Shown here piece after piece: positions 7,110 to 15,323 of a stretch of DNA of 64,000 nt. The position numbers and the translations under genes were made by a program. Position 1 is the stretch's first letter. Each line of letters opens with the position of its first letter. Location of the stretch: NCBI RefSeq assembly GCF_900091575.1, contig NZ_FMCR01000005.1:310001-374000 (forward strand), read 5' to 3'. Source of the DNA: Micromonospora saelicesensis. Its GTDB lineage: Bacteria > Actinomycetota > Actinomycetes > Mycobacteriales > Micromonosporaceae. The notes below the pieces were generated by a model. It searched no databases. It worked only from the letters and a program-made list of their open reading frames with translations, and was not told where the DNA came from.

Positions 7110-7758
7110 CACCCACGCCCACCCGCAGATGTCCATCGACCAACAGCTCGCCCTGCGCACCGCCGCCACCCGCCTCGCCGAGGAGTTCACCGGCGTCTAC
7201 GGCACCGAAACCATCGCGCGGTTCCTGCACACCAGCTACGACCAGTTCGCCACCGCCGGCAGCATCCCCCACTACCTGCCGCTGCTCGCCGAACGCTTCG
7301 CCCGCCAGCGCCTGCAGGCCCTCGCCCGCGTCGAGGGCCACCACCGCGACGGCCGCCCCGTCGCCCTGTTCCTGTGCACCCACAACGCCGGCCGCTCGCA
7401 GATGGCGTTGGGGTTCTTCACCCACCTCGCCGGCGACAACGCCGTCGCGTGGTCCGGCGGCAGCGAACCGGGCGCCGAGGTCAACCCCGCCGCCATCGCC
7501 GCGATGGCCGAGCGCGGCATCGACATCGCCGCGGAATTCCCCAAGCCGTGGACCGACGAGGTCATCCGCGCCGCCGACGTCGTCATCACCATGGGCTGCG
7601 GCGACGCCTGCCCGGTCTTCCCCGGCACCCGCCACGAGAACTGGGACCTCGACGACCCCGCCGGACGCGACCTCGCCGACGTCCGGCCGATCCGCGACGA
7701 CATCGAACGCCGCGTCCGGCGCCTCCTCGACGACCTCCACGTCGTCCACCCGGCATGA
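7102..7758 (+). CDS. arsC: Arsenate reductase ArsC with N-terminal three-helix domain
   Basis: A 218-residue thiol-dependent arsenate reductase. Residues 10-80 form an all-helical extension of the type found on mycobacterial ArsC. The catalytic domain follows with the CX5R loop LCTHNAGRSQMA near residue 92 and the second redox pair GCGDACPVFPG near 165, then the LDDPAG and RPIRDDI signatures. It reduces arsenate to arsenite for export, probably with mycothiol/mycoredoxin in an actinomycete (family knowledge). It overlaps the preceding fusion gene by eight bases and the acr3 ATG by four. Confidence 0.92.
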   Translation: MTDTHAHPQMSIDQQLALRTAATRLAEEFTGVYGTETIARFLHTSYDQFATAGSIPHYLPLLAERFARQRLQALARVEGHHRDGRPVALFLCTHNAGRSQMALGFFTHLAGDNAVAWSGGSEPGAEVNPAAIAAMAERGIDIAAEFPKPWTDEVIRAADVVITMGCGDACPVFPGTRHENWDLDDPAGRDLADVRPIRDDIERRVRRLLDDLHVVHPA

Positions 7759-8909
7759 CAGACCCGACCCACACCACCAGCGACCGAGAACCGACGGGAG
7801 TGCCCGTGAGCACCCGCACCACCCCTGACACCGACCCCGGCGAGAACGCCGTCGTCGGCCGCCTCTCCCGACTCGACCAGTTCCTACCCGTGTGGATCGG
7901 CCTGGCCATGGTCGCCGGCCTGCTCCTCGGTCGGCTGATCCCCGGGCTGAACAGTGCCCTGGACGCGGTGCAGATCGGCGGGATCTCGCTACCGATCGCG
8001 GTCGGCCTGCTGATCATGATGTACCCGGTGCTGGCGAAGGTCCGCTACGACCGGCTCGACACCGTCACCGGCGACCGGCGGCTGCTGATCTCCTCGCTGG
8101 TCCTCAACTGGCTCGTCGGCCCCGCCGTGATGTTCGCCCTGGCCTGGATCTTCCTGGCCGACCAACCCGCCTACCGCACCGGGCTGATCATCGTCGGCCT
8201 GGCCCGTTGCATCGCAATGGTCATCATCTGGAACGACCTCGCCTGTGGTGATCGGGAGGCCGCCGCCGTCCTGGTCGCCCTCAACTCCGTCTTCCAAGTC
8301 ATCGCCTTCGGCGTACTCGGCTGGTTCTACCTGTCCGTACTGCCCGGCTGGTTGGGGTTGTCGGGTGCGGAGCTGAACATTTCGGCCTGGGACATCGCCA
8401 GCAACGTGCTCATCTTCCTCGGCATCCCGCTGCTCGCCGGCTACCTCACCCGCCGCCTCGGCGAGCGCGCCAAGGGCCGCGCCTGGTACGAGGCCCGCTT
8501 CCTGCCCCGCATCGGCCCGGCCGCCCTCTACGGGCTGCTGTTCACCATCGTGATCCTGTTCGCCCTGCAAGGCGACGCCATCACCAGCCAACCCCTGGAC
8601 GTCGTCCGTATCGCCCTGCCCCTGCTGGTGTACTTCGCACTCATGTGGGCCGGCTCCTACGCCCTCGGACGCGCCATCGGTCTCGGCTACCAACGCACCA
8701 CCACCCTCGCGTTCACCGCCGCCGGCAACAACTTCGAACTCGCCATCGCCGTCGCGATCGGCACCTTCGGCGTCACCTCCGGCCAGGCCCTCGCCGGAGT
8801 CGTCGGCCCGTTGATCGAGGTACCCGTCCTCGTCGGACTCGTCTACGTCTCCCTGTGGGCACGCCGCCGCTACTTCACGTCAACGCCTTCCATCTCGACA
8901 ACCGCCTAA
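7755..8909 (+). CDS. acr3: Acr3-family arsenite efflux permease
   Basis: A 384-residue membrane protein with about ten hydrophobic helices after a polar N-terminus. The family signature LARCIAMVIIWNDLACGD near residue 160 holds the Cys essential for As(III) transport, and AAGNNFELAIAVAIG near 325 is the second conserved motif. ATG 7755 overlaps the arsC stop (ATGA). A GTG at 7806 with GGGAG five bases upstream is an equally possible start and would remove 17 residues. It is the main efflux step of the island and lies between two arsC genes. Confidence 0.93.
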   Translation: MTDPTHTTSDREPTGVPVSTRTTPDTDPGENAVVGRLSRLDQFLPVWIGLAMVAGLLLGRLIPGLNSALDAVQIGGISLPIAVGLLIMMYPVLAKVRYDRLDTVTGDRRLLISSLVLNWLVGPAVMFALAWIFLADQPAYRTGLIIVGLARCIAMVIIWNDLACGDREAAAVLVALNSVFQVIAFGVLGWFYLSVLPGWLGLSGAELNISAWDIASNVLIFLGIPLLAGYLTRRLGERAKGRAWYEARFLPRIGPAALYGLLFTIVILFALQGDAITSQPLDVVRIALPLLVYFALMWAGSYALGRAIGLGYQRTTTLAFTAAGNNFELAIAVAIGTFGVTSGQALAGVVGPLIEVPVLVGLVYVSLWARRRYFTSTPSISTTA

Positions 8910-8926
8910 CCGGTAAGGGAAACACC

Positions 8927-9334
8927 GTGAGTGACAAGCCCAGCGTCCTGTTCGTCTGCGTCCACAACGCCGGCCGTTCCCAGATGGCGGCCGGCTGGCT
9001 GCGCCATCTCGCCGGCGACACCGTCGAGGTCCGCTCCGCCGGCTCCGCCCCCGCCGAGACGATCAACCCCGCCGCCGTGCAGGCCATGCGCGAGGTCGGC
9101 ATCGACATCACCGACCAAACCCCGAAACTTCTGGAGTACGCCACGGCGGCGTCGTCCGACGTCATCGTGACGATGGGCTGTGGGGACGCCTGCCCGGTAT
9201 TCCCCGGCCAGCGCTACGAGGACTGGAAGCTCGACGACCCGGCCGGCAAGGGTGTCGAGTCCGTGCGCCCGATCCGCGACGACATCCGTACCCGGGTGGA
9301 GAAGCTCCTCACCGAGCTGCGCCCGAGCGCCTGA
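8927..9334 (+). CDS. arsC: Arsenate reductase ArsC, short form
   Basis: A 135-residue stand-alone ArsC of the low-molecular-weight phosphatase fold. VCVHNAGRSQMA at residues 10-21 is the catalytic loop, GCGDACPVFPG near 85 carries the other redox cysteines, and the family's LDDPAGKG and RPIRDDI follow. The start is GTG with AAGGGA six bases upstream. It is 17 bp behind acr3 and is the third ArsC-type domain in this operon. The hairpin at 9348-9379 ends the unit. Confidence 0.92.
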   Translation: MSDKPSVLFVCVHNAGRSQMAAGWLRHLAGDTVEVRSAGSAPAETINPAAVQAMREVGIDITDQTPKLLEYATAASSDVIVTMGCGDACPVFPGQRYEDWKLDDPAGKGVESVRPIRDDIRTRVEKLLTELRPSA

Positions 9335-9347
9335 CGCCACCCTTGCC

Positions 9348-9379
9348 GCCGCCCGCCGGCCCAACCACCGGCGGGCGGC
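9348..9379. terminator. Hairpin ending the arsC-acr3 operon
   Basis: Perfect 12-bp arms (GCCGCCCGCCGG / CCGGCGGGCGGC) enclose an eight-base loop 14 bp after the arsC stop. There is no strong T run, as is usual in this GC range. Confidence 0.7.
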
Positions 9380-9417
9380 CACCCCTGTGTGCAGGAGTCC
9401 CTCGTGTCTGACCCGCA

Positions 9418-9636
9418 CCCGCTGATGACGACCGGCTGCCCGCGGAACTCCAGCGGCGAGGCGTAGTCCACGGTATGCAACTGCCGGCCACTCAACTCCT
9501 CCCGACCTGAGACGTCCGGCAGGTACGGGCACTGCCACGTCCCGGTCGCGGAGATGAGGTACCGGGCCGACCACGATCCGGAGTCGGTTTGCACCGCCAA
9601 GGGCGCACCCGCCGCCCGCACCTCCCGCACCCGGAC
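9418..9636 (-). pseudogene. Flavoprotein remnant (middle part of an ArsO-like oxidoreductase)
   Basis: One minus-strand frame reads about 70 residues matching the central part of FAD/NAD(P)-binding monooxygenases: VQTDSGSWSARYLISATGTW, CPYLPDVSG and QLHTVDYASPLEFRGQPVVI. The frame stops making sense right after the point where the GxGxxG motif should follow, and no N-terminal FAD motif precedes it. It abuts the PIN-like remnant, so the region is a junction of two broken genes. It resembles the two intact ArsO-like flavoproteins of the island. Confidence 0.6.
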
Positions 9637-9862
9637 CGCAGATCCGGGGCAGGTGCAGCCGCACCAACTCGATGATGTAGTCGCGGGCCGCATCGCCGGG
9701 AAACAGGAACATGTGCACCTTGGCCTTGACGAAGGCTCGCAGCTCCAGTACCCGCTTGCGGATGTACTGGTCGCGGCCGAACGCCACCCAGCCTTTTTTC
9801 GGCCGATCACCGGCAGCCAGTCCTCGCACCGGGTGACCGGCATATGCAGTCGGCGATACGGG
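9635..9862 (-). pseudogene. PIN-like (VapC45/DUF5615-type) gene, frameshifted
   Basis: Two minus-strand frames join into one protein: RRLHMPVTRCEDWLPVIG up to a run of six T on the plus strand (9794-9799), then KKGWVAFGRDQYIRKRVLE and KAKVHMFLFPGDAARDYIIE, ending LVRLHLPRIC. The DEDWLPVVG...GW...RD...R pattern is what I know from PIN-like toxin-nuclease proteins. A one-base change in the homopolymer would restore the frame. The 5' part is missing. Confidence 0.5.
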
Positions 9863-10007
9863 GCTACCGTGAGGCCGAGGCGGGTCAGTCGCGCGTCGCG
9901 CCGAGGATCTGGATGGTCGACATCGTGTACGTGTTTGCGTTCAAGACTTCAGCCGGCCTGCTGGAGACACCGGTCAGGGTCGTCGGCTCTTGCTGGGTCG
10001 AGGTCCG

Positions 10008-11600
10008 GTGAGCGCCGTCGAGGTTTTGGTGGTCGGGGCGGGGCCAACCGGACTGGCCATGGCCGGGCAGTTGACCGCCTTGGGTGTGCGGGTCCGGGTG
10101 GTGGACCGATCTCTTGACCGGGTGCAGGAGTCCCGTGCCCTGGCGATCCAGCCCCGCACCCTGGAGGTCCTCGCCAGTCTCGGGGTGACTGACGAGATGA
10201 CGGCCGTCGGGAACCGCGCGGTGCGGCTGTGTCTGCACGCACGGGGGCGGGCGCGCACCGTGCCACTGTTCGACTTGGGTCTGTCCGGCACCGCGTATCC
10301 GTATCTGCTGTTCCTGTCGCAGGCGGAGACCGAGCGCATCCTGAATGAGCACCTCGCGGCGGTGGGGCTCGACGTAGAACGGGGTGTCGAGCTGGTGGGG
10401 CTGGACCGTGCTGCCGACGGTGCGGTGGCGACGCTGCGGCACGGGGACGGCCAGACCGAGCGGGTCGCAACCCGATACGTGGTGGGTTGCGACGGCGCAC
10501 ACAGCGCTGTGCGGCACCTCGCCGGAATCGGCTTCGAGGGCGCTGCGTATCCGCAGACGTTCGTCCTAGCTGACCTGGAGGCCGACGGCCTCGACACGGG
10601 GACGGCGCACGTCTTCTTGTCCGAGCGGGGAATGCTGTTCTTCTTCCCACTCGGGCACCCGAGCACCTGGCGGCTGCTGGTCATGCGGCCACCCGCCGAG
10701 GTGGCCTCACCAGACACCCCGGTCACCCTCCACGAGGTGCAGGCACTCGCCGACACCTACACCGATGCGACGGTGCGCCTGCGTGATCCTGTCTGGATGA
10801 CCAATTTCCGGCTGCACCACCGCGCCGCCACCCACTACCGGGCCGGGTCGGTGTTCCTGGCCGGCGACGCCGCGCACATCCACAGCCCCGCCGGCGCGCA
10901 GGGCATGAACACCGGCATCCAGGACGCCGTCAACCTCGGCTGGAAACTCGCCCAGGCCCTGCGGGGCAACGCTGACTCGACGCTCCTGGACACCTACGAG
11001 ATCGAACGGGCGCCTGTCGGCCGGATGGTGCTGCGCTTCAGCGACCGGGCGTTCACTGTCGCGACGTCCACCAACCCGGCCGTCCGGTTCGCTCGGACCC
11101 GGATCGCCCCCGCTCTCATCCCGGTCATGCTCGCGTCGCGGTCAGTGCGGGCCTCCGCCTTCCGGACGGTTTCGCAGCTGGGCATCACCTACCGGAACAG
11201 CCCGCTGTCAGTGGAAGGGCCGCGCCCGTCACGCAGCGGTCCACGACCCGGAGACCGGCTGCCCGACGCCCCGCTGTCCGGCACCGCAGACGCCAGCACG
11301 CTGCGTCGGCTGACCTCCACGCCCGGATGGCACCTGCTGCTGTGTGGACCAGCCGCTGGCTGGCCTGCGGGCGACACCGTGAGGCTGGCTGGGGAGCAAC
11401 TCACCGTGCATTGGTTGACCGAGCCCGATGCCGTCGGAGAGGCACCGACGTCCGCTGCTCAGGCGTTGCGACGGTTGGGTCTCGGCACCGGCGCTAATGG
11501 CGTGTTACTGGTCCGTCCCGATGGACACATCGGCTACCGGGCTGGTGGCACGGATCTGACCGGGCTGTTCGCCTACCTGGACCGCTGGCTCGGCTCGTAA
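10008..11600 (+). CDS. FAD-dependent aromatic-ring monooxygenase (PheA/TfdB-like)
   Basis: A 530-residue group A flavin hydroxylase. VLVVGAGPTGLAMAGQL at the N-terminus binds ADP of FAD, GCDGAHSAVR near residue 165 is the DG motif, and FLAGDAAHIHSPAGAQGMNT near 285 is the GD motif. The last 170 residues form the thioredoxin-like C-terminal domain common to phenol, polyketide and rifampicin hydroxylases, ending with the usual LLVRPDGHIGYR. GTG 10008 is preceded by GAGG; a TTG six codons earlier is an alternative. It is a single-gene unit; the substrate is unknown. Confidence 0.87.
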   Translation: MSAVEVLVVGAGPTGLAMAGQLTALGVRVRVVDRSLDRVQESRALAIQPRTLEVLASLGVTDEMTAVGNRAVRLCLHARGRARTVPLFDLGLSGTAYPYLLFLSQAETERILNEHLAAVGLDVERGVELVGLDRAADGAVATLRHGDGQTERVATRYVVGCDGAHSAVRHLAGIGFEGAAYPQTFVLADLEADGLDTGTAHVFLSERGMLFFFPLGHPSTWRLLVMRPPAEVASPDTPVTLHEVQALADTYTDATVRLRDPVWMTNFRLHHRAATHYRAGSVFLAGDAAHIHSPAGAQGMNTGIQDAVNLGWKLAQALRGNADSTLLDTYEIERAPVGRMVLRFSDRAFTVATSTNPAVRFARTRIAPALIPVMLASRSVRASAFRTVSQLGITYRNSPLSVEGPRPSRSGPRPGDRLPDAPLSGTADASTLRRLTSTPGWHLLLCGPAAGWPAGDTVRLAGEQLTVHWLTEPDAVGEAPTSAAQALRRLGLGTGANGVLLVRPDGHIGYRAGGTDLTGLFAYLDRWLGS

Positions 11601-11800
11601 CCCCGCCCGCTGCTGTCATCGGACGCAACGGCCCGGTCGTCGTGCCCAAGTCGGGCGAGCCACCATATCTCAGTGCCTCTGGCAGCCCCATCGAGGACCA
11701 GATCCAGCTCTGACACGGCGGGGAGGCAGCCGATGTCCCAGCAACCTTCTGACCCTTCCTGCCGATAGACCTCTTCGGCGTCCCCGAAGAGGTCAGCCAT
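11573..11800 (-). CDS. Small hypothetical protein (75 aa)
   Basis: An ATG at 11800 with GGAAG four bases upstream opens a 75-residue frame (MADLFGDAEEVYRQEG, then CLPAVSELDLVLDGAARG, TEIWWLARLGHDD). Composition is acidic and protein-like rather than the Arg/Pro-rich look of shadow frames. It overlaps the end of the monooxygenase by 28 bp on the other strand and lies 83 bp downstream of the DUF1963 gene in the same direction. I do not recognise it. Confidence 0.35.
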   Translation of the reverse strand: MADLFGDAEEVYRQEGSEGCWDIGCLPAVSELDLVLDGAARGTEIWWLARLGHDDRAVASDDSSGRGYEPSQRSR

Positions 11801-11883
11801 GGTGCTTCCGGTTGTCAGTCGGGCGGCGTCCGCGCATGTCTGAGCGCGTTTCGGAGGCCGGCAGGCCATGGATTGAGGCCGCG

Positions 11884-12873
11884 TCACTGCATAGCGGTGG
11901 CCGGGGGATGATCGATTGATTCGGGGCAGCGGAAGGTGTACAGCGAGTAGCCGCGCCCGATCTGCACGCCGACGGTGTCTGGGGAGGTGGTGGGGTTTTC
12001 CTCGGACGGGCGCCAGCTGCAATGCATGCCGTTCCAGTCGCTTGAGTCGACGGTGAGAATCAAGGTCATCGTGGCGCCGCAGGCAGCACAGTTCATCGGG
12101 TACGGATCGGTCAGTGACCAGTTGGCGTACCCGCCGACCTTCCATCCTGGAGCGAGCGACAAGTCGCTCTGATAGTGGGGACGGCTCTCGTCTTCGTCGT
12201 CATCCCAGTCGTCGAGCCGTTCGCGTAGGTCATCGGGGAGCAGGTCGGCGTATTGGTACTCGCGGACCTGCTCGGGGTGCACCACGCACGGAAGCGGCAG
12301 GTACATGTCGCTGATCACCGGCGGTTCGGGAGGCGCTTCGAGCAGCGGGCCGACGGCGGAACTGTCGCGCCAGTAGAGAAAGACGCGAGGGCTGTAGTGC
12401 CGGTCCGAGTGGTCCACCGGGCACCACAGCACCTGGAGCAGGTCGGTGCCGTCTGGACCGACGTAGTCCGGGATATCTCGTCGGTACAGCTGCGCGACCG
12501 GAACCAATGGAATGGGATCCTCGATCAGGTCGTCCAGGTCCAGAGCGTCGGCCGCATCGAGCTCGGCCCGCTCCTCCGCAGTCAAGAAGTCTCCGCCCGG
12601 CAGCGGCTCCCGCGCTTCTGCGGTCGCGAGGATCTCCCGCCTGCGGTGCAGGGCGGCCGGGGTCGTCAGGTTCCATGGCTCGTGCGCCTCGGCGTCGTCG
12701 CAGACCGGCCATACCTCGTCGGCCGGCCACAGCAGCGGTCCGCCGACCGAACTGTCCGTAACGGTCGGAGCGCCGGGTCGGGGATGCAGGCGGGTAGCGG
12801 TGATGGAATGTGCCCGCAGTTCGGGGAAGAGCGCGGTGATGTCCAGAGGACGCGGAGGTGTGGTGCGGACCAT
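11884..12873 (-). CDS. DUF1963 (YwqG-like) protein
   Basis: A 329-residue soluble protein. GGPLLWPADEVWPVCDD near residue 45 and LPLPCVVHPEQVREYQY near 195, plus VGGYANWSLTDPYPMNCAAC and the C-terminal MTLILTVDSSDW, are typical of the DUF1963/YwqG family, whose function is unknown. A CxxC (CAAC) near residue 270 may bind metal. ATG 12873 has AGGA about nine bases upstream; an in-frame GTG 24 bases earlier is possible. The protein is very acidic in its middle (DDWDDDEDE). Confidence 0.72.
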   Translation of the reverse strand: MVRTTPPRPLDITALFPELRAHSITATRLHPRPGAPTVTDSSVGGPLLWPADEVWPVCDDAEAHEPWNLTTPAALHRRREILATAEAREPLPGGDFLTAEERAELDAADALDLDDLIEDPIPLVPVAQLYRRDIPDYVGPDGTDLLQVLWCPVDHSDRHYSPRVFLYWRDSSAVGPLLEAPPEPPVISDMYLPLPCVVHPEQVREYQYADLLPDDLRERLDDWDDDEDESRPHYQSDLSLAPGWKVGGYANWSLTDPYPMNCAACGATMTLILTVDSSDWNGMHCSWRPSEENPTTSPDTVGVQIGRGYSLYTFRCPESIDHPPATAMQ

Positions 12874-12884
12874 GGAAGTGGATC

Positions 12885-13112
12885 CTATGGCCCGCACGTT
12901 GGTGCGAGTTGGTGCGAGCCCCGTCTAGGGGGAGCAGGTTGGGAGCAGATCGGGTGCAGGTTGGCGAAGAGGTCATCGCGACCGAAGTGCTCTCCGACGC
13001 GGGCGGAGACGAGGGTTCTGATCTGCGGTGGTGCGGTCATTCGGTGCGGTGTGGCTTCCCAGTGGATACCGAAGTGGTCGGGGCCCCCTGCTCCCCGCAT
13101 TGCTCGCGCCAC
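12885..13112 (-). CDS. Small ORF within repeat copy A, conserved with copy B
   Basis: A GTG at 13112 opens a 75-residue frame containing PDHFGIHWEATPHR and GEHFGRDDLFANLHPICSQ. The same peptide blocks are encoded by the second repeat copy at 14.9-15.1 kb, and differences between the copies fall mostly at third codon positions (GGT/GGC, GAA/GAG, ACA/ACG, CCG/CCA). That pattern suggests a real or recently real coding sequence. It ends 11 bp before the DUF1963 start, on the same strand. Family and function are unknown to me. Confidence 0.45.
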   Translation of the reverse strand: MARAMRGAGGPDHFGIHWEATPHRMTAPPQIRTLVSARVGEHFGRDDLFANLHPICSQPAPPRRGSHQLAPTCGP

Positions 13113-13135
13113 CCGATCACGGGTGGCTGATCGTC
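12941..13135. repeat. 190-bp dispersed direct repeat, copy A
   Basis: Aligns with 14940-15130 in the same orientation. The first 33 bases are identical except one, and both copies end in GCTGATCGTC. Together they flank the beta-lactamase-fold hydrolase gene. Confidence 0.75.
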
Positions 13136-13165
13136 ACCCACGCCGAGATCGCTGCGTTCGTGAGG

Positions 13166-14539
13166 TCAGCCGGCCTGCCAACCGGCCGGGTCGATACCGC
13201 CGGGCACTGGCGCCGCAGGGTCGTAGGGCTGCCGGGTGAAGATGAAGGTGCCAAGATCGAGGTGGCTGACGACTCCCGCCGCGTCGCGTTGCACCCGCAG
13301 CTGTTCGCCGGCGAAGTAGCCGTTGATCCCCTCCCAGCCGCCGTCGTCGGTGGGGCGTAGCCGGGTGCCGCGCCCGCCGGACAGCGGGGTCAACTCCAGG
13401 AAGCCATCAGCTTGCGGGCGCAGCACATAAGGGGCCGGCCCCCAGTACCACGGGCCGGCGAGATCCAGTAGCTGTGGGTCAACTGAGGGCAGCGGTCGCC
13501 ACGGCGCAGGGATCCGCGGCTCCCGCTCGGCGACCGTCTGCAGTAGATCAGCGGCGAGAGTACCGGCGGGCAGGCCGGCGGTCAGGTTACCCATGACGAC
13601 CGCGCCCAGAGCGTCATCGGGGCTGACCCACACGGCCGCGACGAAGCCCGGCATCGAGCCGGTGTGCCCGGACAATAGTCGGCCGTCGCGGCGCAGCAGC
13701 TGCATGCCGAGCCCGTAGCCGCTGTCTGAGTCCGTCGCCTCCGGCGGGCTCGCCGGGTTGCGCATCTGGGCGACGGTGTCCGGATGGAGTACCCGGTCGT
13801 CGCCGTCGATGAGGAACGCGGAGAATCTGGCCAGGTCCGTCACGGTCGACCACAGCTGTCCGGCAGGCGCCATCAGACCGGTGTCCACGGCGGGCTCCGC
13901 AAGGAGCACGTCGGCCCAGGGATGCACTGCCCAGCCCGTGGCATGCGGTGCGATCGGCAGCAGGGTGGTGCGTGTCATCCCGAGCGGCTCCAGCACCTCG
14001 TGCCGTAGCACCTCGCCCCACGCCTGGCCCCGAACCCGTTGCACCAGTGCGCCGAGCAGCGCATAGCCGGGGTTGGAGTAGTGGTGGCGCTGTCCGGGCG
14101 GATGCACCTGCGGTTCGCCGCCCAGCACGTCGGCCAGGTCGGGTCGCAGCGCGCCCGGGGTTCGTTCCCACCACGGGCCGGGCGCCTCGGCGATCAGCCC
14201 GGCGGTGTGCGCCAGCAGCGCACCGACCGTGGCCTTGCCCGCCGCCGTGCCGGGGAGGTGCTCGGCCAGCGGGTCGGTAAGCGCGAGTCGCCCCTCGTCG
14301 CGCAGGCGCAGCACCAGCACCGCCAGGAAAGTCTTGGTGATCGAGCCGATCCGGTATTGGAGGTTGCCATCCGGCACCCTGCCGTCCACCGTTCCCCACC
14401 CGTCCACCCACACAGGACGGCCATCACGCACCACGGCAGCGACGACCGAAGGCGCCCGACCCGCTACCTGACCAGTGGCCAGCCGGTGGACCAGCGCACG
14501 TCGGGTTTCGGGTAACAACGGCGTCGGGATCGGTGACAT
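13166..14539 (-). CDS. Beta-lactamase-fold serine hydrolase (class C/EstB-like)
   Basis: A 457-residue serine hydrolase of the beta-lactamase/D-alanyl-D-alanine carboxypeptidase family. The nucleophile motif SITK (SxxK) is near residue 75, the YSN motif near 165 and HTG near 310, followed by a 110-residue C-terminal lipocalin-like extension. No signal peptide is visible from ATG 14539, so it is probably cytoplasmic or its start lies elsewhere. The frame is open further upstream, but that part is Arg/Cys-rich and not convincing. Substrates of such enzymes are esters, amides or peptidoglycan peptides. Confidence 0.85.
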   Translation of the reverse strand: MSPIPTPLLPETRRALVHRLATGQVAGRAPSVVAAVVRDGRPVWVDGWGTVDGRVPDGNLQYRIGSITKTFLAVLVLRLRDEGRLALTDPLAEHLPGTAAGKATVGALLAHTAGLIAEAPGPWWERTPGALRPDLADVLGGEPQVHPPGQRHHYSNPGYALLGALVQRVRGQAWGEVLRHEVLEPLGMTRTTLLPIAPHATGWAVHPWADVLLAEPAVDTGLMAPAGQLWSTVTDLARFSAFLIDGDDRVLHPDTVAQMRNPASPPEATDSDSGYGLGMQLLRRDGRLLSGHTGSMPGFVAAVWVSPDDALGAVVMGNLTAGLPAGTLAADLLQTVAEREPRIPAPWRPLPSVDPQLLDLAGPWYWGPAPYVLRPQADGFLELTPLSGGRGTRLRPTDDGGWEGINGYFAGEQLRVQRDAAGVVSHLDLGTFIFTRQPYDPAAPVPGGIDPAGWQAG

Positions 14540-14939
14540 GCGGGCAAACCTACCGGGTGCCCCGCACTGCCCCGTGACGATCTGACGCGTCTGGATCTGC
14601 CGCTGATGAGGCGTGGCGTCCGTGAGGGCGGCCAGTGATGGCCGGGCCGTGGGAGCAGGCCGGGCGTCGGCGTAAGCCGAGGCTCCTGGGACCAGCAGCC
14701 AGAACAGGGTGCACTGAACGGCCTGCAACTGCACCGAACGGCACCCGACGGCGTGTAGCTGCACCCACCCCTGCCTGCGGCTCCACGTTGTCGCAGGTCA
14801 GAGTGGGTGCGGCGTCCTGTTTCACAGCGGAGTGCTCCGCGCTTCTGCGCAGCGGTCGACCAGGCTCTATTCCGCCTGGCAAGGGAGTGTGCGCAGGTCA
14901 AGGCGCCAAGGAGCCGTTGGTTGGCGTGGCCTTGCATCT
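14540..14939. other. Gene-free spacer
   Basis: About 400 bp between the hydrolase start and repeat copy B. I see no convincing coding frame, promoter or hairpin here. A minus-strand frame runs through it from copy B but has Cys/Arg/Pro-rich composition typical of non-coding GC-rich DNA. Confidence 0.5.
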
Positions 14940-15130
14940 GGGAGCAGATTGGGTGCAGGTTGGCGAAGAGGTCTCCGTGCCCGAAGTGCTCACCGATGCC
15001 GGAGAGCAGCGAGAAGCTTTGACCTGCGGTGATGGAGATCGAGCGGTGCGGCGTGGCCTCCCAGTGGATGCCGAAGTGGTCTGGGCTCGCTGCTCCCAGC
15101 ATTGCTCGTGTACCCCGGTCGCTGATCGTC
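14940..15130. repeat. 190-bp dispersed direct repeat, copy B
   Basis: Second copy of 12941-13135. On the minus strand it encodes PDHFGIHWEATPHR and GEHFGHGDLFANLHPICSQ, matching copy A with mainly synonymous changes. Here the minus frame is open from 15300 and includes GVSANGTSYWSG upstream of the conserved blocks, so copy B may be part of a longer broken or small gene. Confidence 0.75.
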
Positions 15131-15323
15131 CTCGTGACCGGTCCGCTGTACATCGATGCCCGGGCGCCCACTTCCGCCGTGCCGGACCAGTAGCTGGTCC
15201 CGTTAGCTGAGACGCCGATCCCACTCGCGATGCCGTAACCAGCGCATCCTCTTTTGAATCCTGGCCTCAGGTTGATCGGGGACAATGAGCGGCAAAGCAT
15301 CGACTGGAAGGGGGCGGGCCAGC

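Noticed and set aside
8906-9829. 307-residue minus-strand frame across the short arsC
   Set aside because: Only its first 65 residues (PIN-like remnant) look protein-like. The rest is antisense to arsC.
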